Positions 60,601 through 64,000 of a DNA stretch of 64,000 nucleotides are shown here, piece after piece (the stretch's first letter is position 1; every line of letters begins with the position of its first letter). The notes below the pieces were generated by a model. The model saw only the letters and a list, made by a program, of their open reading frames with translations. It was not told the DNA's origin and did no database searches. The DNA is taken from NCBI GenBank assembly GCA_913063165.1, contig CAJXZL010000002.1, positions 1 through 64,000 on the forward strand, in the 5' to 3' direction. The DNA is from an uncultured Saccharospirillaceae bacterium. GTDB lineage: Bacteria; Pseudomonadota; Gammaproteobacteria; Pseudomonadales; Natronospirillaceae. The position numbers were made by a program, and so were the translations under genes.

Positions 60601-63350
60601 CAGCCAATATCACCGCTGAAGTGGGCAGCTGGACAACACGCAATGCCATTGCACTGGATATCGATATACCGAAGCAAATCGCGCAACTGGGTGCTCATTG
60701 CTGGACGAGCAATACCACCGCAATATGTGCTGATCAGCCCTTGGTATTGGGTACAACCGGCAGTGCGTCGTTGACGTTGACAGATGCAGACCTGCAAATA
60801 CTGGCAGACTATTATCCTGACGGCATAGAAGTGTCCGGCGTTGCTGATGGCACCCTTGACGCACAGTGGCAGGATGGGCAATTGACAGGAGCATCAGCGT
60901 TGGTGACTGGGCGACCTGGTATGGCCACTGTTACTGGACGCTCCGAAGCGCCTTTGGCCATATCCTATGACGAATTTCTTTTATCCGCATCTCAGATGGC
61001 AGACGGGTGGGTGATTGACGCGGCGATAATGGGTGAGGGCATAGGCCAGCTAAGTAGCCACGCAGTATTCGATGGCCTACCCGCCGTTGATGCGCCAATG
61101 TCATTGACCGCGTCGCTCACTGATATGACTCTAGCGCCTTTTGCTTCGTTATTGCCTCCTACAATGTCGGCCAATGCGACAGTGGCTGCCCAGATACTGG
61201 TGAAGGGCAGTATGAGCACCCCTGACATTTCAGGCAAAATGGTGGTATCAGACGGCAGATTTCACTCAGAATCAATGCCGCTCTTAATTGAACAAGCGAG
61301 CATCATCTTGGTGCTCAATAATGAGTTATTGGATGTTGTGGGTGACTTCAACCTCGGTGGCGGCAACAGCAGCGTGTCGGGTCAAGCAGATTGGCGTGGC
61401 GGCAACTGGTGGTCAGATTTCACGTTGTCGGGTCAACAGATAGCGTTGTTTGATCAAGCCTTGCAGTCATTTCAGATTGGATTTATAGGAGGACAAAACA
61501 CCCATGATGTCCATCTTGAATTGGCACAAAATGATCGAACGGTGCGTATCGATCTGTCAGGTGGTTACACCAGCAATGCGCATTGGGTAGGTAATTTAAC
61601 CCAAGCAGTAATCGATTCAGAGTTTGGCATTTGGCAAACAGCACGACCCACATTGCTTGATCTAGATATCAATGCTTCGACGGTGGACATTGCGCCCCAT
61701 TGCTGGCAAAACGGTGCTGCGGCTATATGCGCTGACAGAGAATTGGCCATTGGGTTGGACGGAGATATCGCCTTATCCTTTTCAAGAATTGACCTCTCGT
61801 TGTTTTCAAACTACATGCCCGAAGGCATTCAGCCGACAGGCGTATTCGGCGGCAATGTCAGTGTTGCATGGACAGACGCCAATCTGACGCAGTTATCTGC
61901 CGTTGTGTCCGGAGAACGAGGTGAGGTATTGCTGACTACCGGCATGACAGATCCTTTGGTGCTGCCCTTTACAGAATGGAGTATTCAGACCGATCAAGTA
62001 CCCCGTGGTTGGTCCCTTAAAACACATGTATTAGGCGACGGCATTGGCATGTTCAGTAGCCATATCAATGTCGAGGGCATACCAAGCCTTGATGCGCCGA
62101 TAAACCTTGTCGCCACCCTAACGGATATGCCCGTGGTACTTTTCTCGGCGTTAATTGACCCCACTATGACAGCTACCGGCGAATTGTCGGCGCAAGTTCA
62201 GGTGTTAGGTACTGCTGCTCAGCCGGATATTTCAGGTGTATTGTCGTTGGCAGGCGGAACATTCGAGCAAGAGGGTATCCCTGTGGCTGTCGATAACGTT
62301 AATGTCGATGTGTCACTGAGCCATGACACAGCAGCGATCGACGGTCACTTCACTATTGGCAGCGGTAAAGGGCAAATCCATGGACGTGCAGCTTGGATAG
62401 ATGGCGGTTGGACGTCGACCATTGAGATGACCGGTGCCAATATGATCGTTAAAGATCCCATGATGACGCTGGCTATTTCACCTAGCATCACGCTAACGGT
62501 TACCGAGACTGGAGCCGATATAAAAGGGGTTGTTGAGATACCATCAGGCAATATAAAAATCTCGTCACTTCCAGACGCTGCCGTCACATTGTCGAGTGAT
62601 ATCCTGGTAATACAAGATGATGTTGTGGCAATACCCCCACCAAAATATCAATTAACAACCAATATTGATGTCAAGTTAGGAAGCGCCGTATGGATTGAAG
62701 CCTACGGATTAAAATCTCGATTAGTAGGTGGCGTTACCATACGACAAAAGGATGTTTCCGACCCGCAACTGTATGGCCAAATAGAGACACAGGATGGCAG
62801 TTTCAAAGCGCTTGGAGCAAACTTAGTGATTCGCAGAGGCAAACTCATTTTCTCTGGACCAATCGACAAGCCCCTTTTGGATGTTGAGGCGGTGCGGGTT
62901 GTCAATGACATCACTGCGGGCATATTGGCGAGGGGTGTGGTGACTGAGCCTGAAATCACATTGTTTTCTGAGCCGGCTATGACTCAGGCTGCAATTTTAT
63001 CCTATATAATGCGTGGGCAACCACTAGAAGGGGGAGCAGTGTCAGAGGGACTTCTGGCCACGAAGGTCGCGATGGGCATTGGCATATATGGAAGTGATTC
63101 ACCGTTAACTGCAGTCAGTGAAAAATTAGGGATCGAAGATTTCAATATTGACGCAGAGGGGACATCCGACTCCGCTCGCATCGCTCTAGCAGGCTATCTA
63201 TCGCCGAGACTCTATTTTAAATATGGAGTCGGGGTTATGAATGCAGCCAATGAAGTAACTTTACGATACAAATTGTTGCCGCGCTTGTTTGTTGAATCGA
63301 TAACGGGAATCAATAGTGCAGTCGATCTTATCTATACTGTAGAGTTTTGA
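57615..63350 (+). CDS. tamB: TamB, translocation and assembly module protein, with triplicated central module
   Basis: A 1911-residue protein anchored by one N-terminal helix (LRRTFMVIGGLVLLLILALS), spanning the periplasm as a long beta-taco and ending in the conserved DUF490 domain (TQAAILSYIMRGQPLEGG, then LSPRLYFKYGVGV). It works with TamA in outer-membrane assembly and probably phospholipid transport. It is far longer than E. coli TamB (1259). The extra length comes from three successive copies of a 334-residue module, each beginning with an HCW...IC motif (Cys at residues 695, 1029 and 1363, each followed about eight residues later by a second Cys). The four-base overlap with tamA confirms the operon. 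Confidence 0.95.
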   Translation: MTTPWLRRTFMVIGGLVLLLILALSWISMTTGGARWVAKQLSHAEPRLSIAVTEGRLLTGLTLASVDWDDGEARVAIRASELAWSSGCLWLKHCELHLQADDVDVQYVAATTDTSTPAPAAIAPLALPFSRLQLTATVNRLQVSLSDQTITVSEVATDLSITDARFHVASLMVEQVVRRPVMPVEMTATAATPAEAHLDQIGDNNSPIFTPFDWPTLPVIVTIDKVSIGSLIADNTQPDALDIRIKATQLTVDGDALNIESLGVTVGDAEANVSGEVTLHGMWNSHLVLEGSLGADSASPIVGNVTIAGDFGRFDWEAALLAPLNIQAKGNLFPLQDNLPVSGTLLWNQGVADQWLPEGIALQSGRATFDGRLINPLFDLGLISAIQDTNSLESIGIELGAIYDQDQLEIYRGIFTQAEGHLALNGVVTVSPRMQLDLEWDAQHFKLPIRLAEQTTWIDGRISTIGHVDDAFWEASIATDAFDVVWNEQPFNLQGELSINSDLQGHTKGITLVNGVNKLEVTGGYQTEWDGSLSVVIADTSHIIDGLAATLEGNIEVTGARDTPILDLDIRIADVIWADNAIGNAAIAGSMAWMDQPFIDLQLQATNARLGTQRVSNAKVSVIGSTVDHLVRIELDADMGAVDTTLTGTLSDMDHWIGSLNQAQIRSPLGQWVLSDTAGIQLDIQNAVATINDHCWRSQEAQICANEPLILGTSGRASLSMHRIDFASVSTYLPEVVALDGKLDGSLTAAWVDAQLTETRAVLIGQPGELAVTIDETNTVTIPFNNWQVLAEQESTGWTFNANLSGQGIGQLAGQATVAGMPSAEGPWVVDATLDALQLASFSSQIEPYTDVSGTVKAQVRLSGALADPQFTGSVSLSDGQIHMTDLPERLSNVDLLVAFDNQHADISAHFDMGGGQGAVMGQGDWQEGDWRADIQLTADHITLYEQTLDAVRLGFTGGLLDHSIQLAVAHPLADFSVTVDGGLNAEQHWIGSIPTANITAEVGSWTTRNAIALDIDIPKQIAQLGAHCWTSNTTAICADQPLVLGTTGSASLTLTDADLQILADYYPDGIEVSGVADGTLDAQWQDGQLTGASALVTGRPGMATVTGRSEAPLAISYDEFLLSASQMADGWVIDAAIMGEGIGQLSSHAVFDGLPAVDAPMSLTASLTDMTLAPFASLLPPTMSANATVAAQILVKGSMSTPDISGKMVVSDGRFHSESMPLLIEQASIILVLNNELLDVVGDFNLGGGNSSVSGQADWRGGNWWSDFTLSGQQIALFDQALQSFQIGFIGGQNTHDVHLELAQNDRTVRIDLSGGYTSNAHWVGNLTQAVIDSEFGIWQTARPTLLDLDINASTVDIAPHCWQNGAAAICADRELAIGLDGDIALSFSRIDLSLFSNYMPEGIQPTGVFGGNVSVAWTDANLTQLSAVVSGERGEVLLTTGMTDPLVLPFTEWSIQTDQVPRGWSLKTHVLGDGIGMFSSHINVEGIPSLDAPINLVATLTDMPVVLFSALIDPTMTATGELSAQVQVLGTAAQPDISGVLSLAGGTFEQEGIPVAVDNVNVDVSLSHDTAAIDGHFTIGSGKGQIHGRAAWIDGGWTSTIEMTGANMIVKDPMMTLAISPSITLTVTETGADIKGVVEIPSGNIKISSLPDAAVTLSSDILVIQDDVVAIPPPKYQLTTNIDVKLGSAVWIEAYGLKSRLVGGVTIRQKDVSDPQLYGQIETQDGSFKALGANLVIRRGKLIFSGPIDKPLLDVEAVRVVNDITAGILARGVVTEPEITLFSEPAMTQAAILSYIMRGQPLEGGAVSEGLLATKVAMGIGIYGSDSPLTAVSEKLGIEDFNIDAEGTSDSARIALAGYLSPRLYFKYGVGVMNAANEVTLRYKLLPRLFVESITGINSAVDLIYTVEF
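59692..62450 (+). repeat. Three diverged ~334-codon repeats within tamB
   Basis: HCWRSQEAQICANEPL, HCWTSNTTAICADQPL and HCWQNGAAAICADREL start units at about 59694, 60696 and 61698, exactly 1002 bp apart. Later landmarks also recur: SGQGIGQL, MGEGIGQLSSH and LGDGIGMFSSH; and GGGQGAV, GGGNSSV and GSGKGQI. The copies are diverged at the protein level, so duplication is old. Confidence 0.85.
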
Positions 63351-63564
63351 GTGGACAATTTATACTGGTAGCACTGACCGAATTGTTATATTGAGTAATG
63401 CAAATTTTGCTCAGAACAATAAAGATTCATGACATTGTGGGTTAAAATCTGGTAAATTGAGAAATTGAATGCCGTTTGGAATATGAAAAATGGCGGAATA
63501 TACCCATTGAAACACATTAATTGAGTAAAACTCGGTATGATGCACAAGCAATTGATCGGTTTGA

Positions 63565-64000
63565 ATGACCATGCCTGATTTGTCGCCACGCCGCGGATCT
63601 GCTGCAAGGATATCGTTGCAACTATTTGCACTGTCGTCCGCCATTTTATTCCAAATGTTGTTGGTAAAGCCGTTAAGTGCGAGTGAACAAAACAGCAATC
63701 AAACACCGGTAACTGTTACCGCCTATGCCCTTAAAAACCACAAACAGCTTGCATTGATATTGGCCTATGCCCGATATCGGGATGCCATGAAGTACGTGGA
63801 TTTTCAACTGGAATTGAAAAACCGTGTCAGTGAAATTGGCATAGCGACCTATAACAACCCCAATGCAATAGCCATTATTCCCATTATCGATTCAATTGAA
63901 TTAATGGTAAATACAAGTGCTTTAGCCATTGTCAATTTCGCCTATTCAGGTCCAATAACTGCAGTACTAGCCTCAGACAATCAAGACACCGATATTGACA
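63565..64000 (+). CDS. Unidentified secreted or membrane-anchored protein, 5' part only
   Basis: An open frame starting ATG-ACC-ATG at 63565 runs off the window end (at least 145 residues). The first about 40 residues look like a signal peptide: basic PRRGSAARIS, then a hydrophobic LQLFALSSAILFQMLLV, then a likely AxA-type site near LSASE. The rest (YALKNHKQLALILAYARYRD, then MKYVDFQLELKNRVSEIGIA) is not recognised. The start has only weak ribosome-binding signal, and the 214-bp gap after tamB shows no terminator. Function cannot be assigned from the fragment. Confidence 0.55.
   Translation, partial: MTMPDLSPRRGSAARISLQLFALSSAILFQMLLVKPLSASEQNSNQTPVTVTAYALKNHKQLALILAYARYRDAMKYVDFQLELKNRVSEIGIATYNNPNAIAIIPIIDSIELMVNTSALAIVNFAYSGPITAVLASDNQDTDID

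Noticed and set aside
63386-63706. Minus-strand ORFs after tamB
   Set aside because: Low-quality composition, no ribosome-binding site, and overlap with the better-supported plus-strand partial gene at the window end.

Overview
The window looks like ordinary chromosome of a marine-type gammaproteobacterium. Base composition is intermediate and the gene order is typical of the Oceanospirillales/Pseudomonadales side of the class: gacA-uvrC-pgsA followed by tRNA-Gly, tRNA-Cys and tRNA-Leu; lolC-lolD next to a DUF2062 gene and comEC; and a tamA-tamB pair. There is no transposase, integrase, CRISPR array or rRNA. The species cannot be fixed from the sequence alone.

Layout, left: a 10-bp tandem repeat array at the edge; dsbD; a sulfate-activation cluster (cysD, SLC13-type permease, cysC) that lacks cysN; one lolC/E-type permease with lolD; DUF2062; comEC; DUF2956; pabB; degV; a possible small membrane protein coupled to an NAD(P)-binding gene; an extradiol dioxygenase-like gene; a complete LivGHMKF-type ABC transporter with an acyl-CoA synthetase; a PIN-PhoH ATPase with a possible small ORF directly before it; and a sulfotransferase-like gene lying between two short tandem repeats.

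Layout, middle: gacA-uvrC-pgsA and three tRNAs; an Imm22/DUF4284-like protein with a long Pro/Ala/Val repeat tail; yehS-like; an MDR reductase; an MscS channel; a VIT-family transporter; a membrane GGDEF-EAL protein; an alpha/beta hydrolase; a Bcr/CflA pump; an HD-GYP protein; arfB; a DMT exporter; a cold-shock gene with a consensus promoter and a long leader; a 61-residue protein; and benE.

Layout, right: a minus-strand operon (NTF2-like, SDR, FAD oxidoreductase, DUF1365, CFA synthase, DUF2878, DUF3833) divergent from an ECF sigma factor and its ChrR-type anti-sigma factor. The gap between them holds two back-to-back promoter-like sites of the form TGATC(C/T)-N18-TA, one facing each operon, matching the consensus I recall for the Rhodobacter singlet-oxygen sigma-E. 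This reads as a compact photo-oxidative lipid-remodelling regulon. A phytanoyl-CoA-dioxygenase-like gene and a RetSat/CrtI-like FAD enzyme follow it. The window closes with a LysE exporter, an H-NS-like gene, a possible sRNA or micropeptide, tamA, an unusually long tamB carrying three copies of a ~334-residue module, and the start of an unidentified secreted protein.
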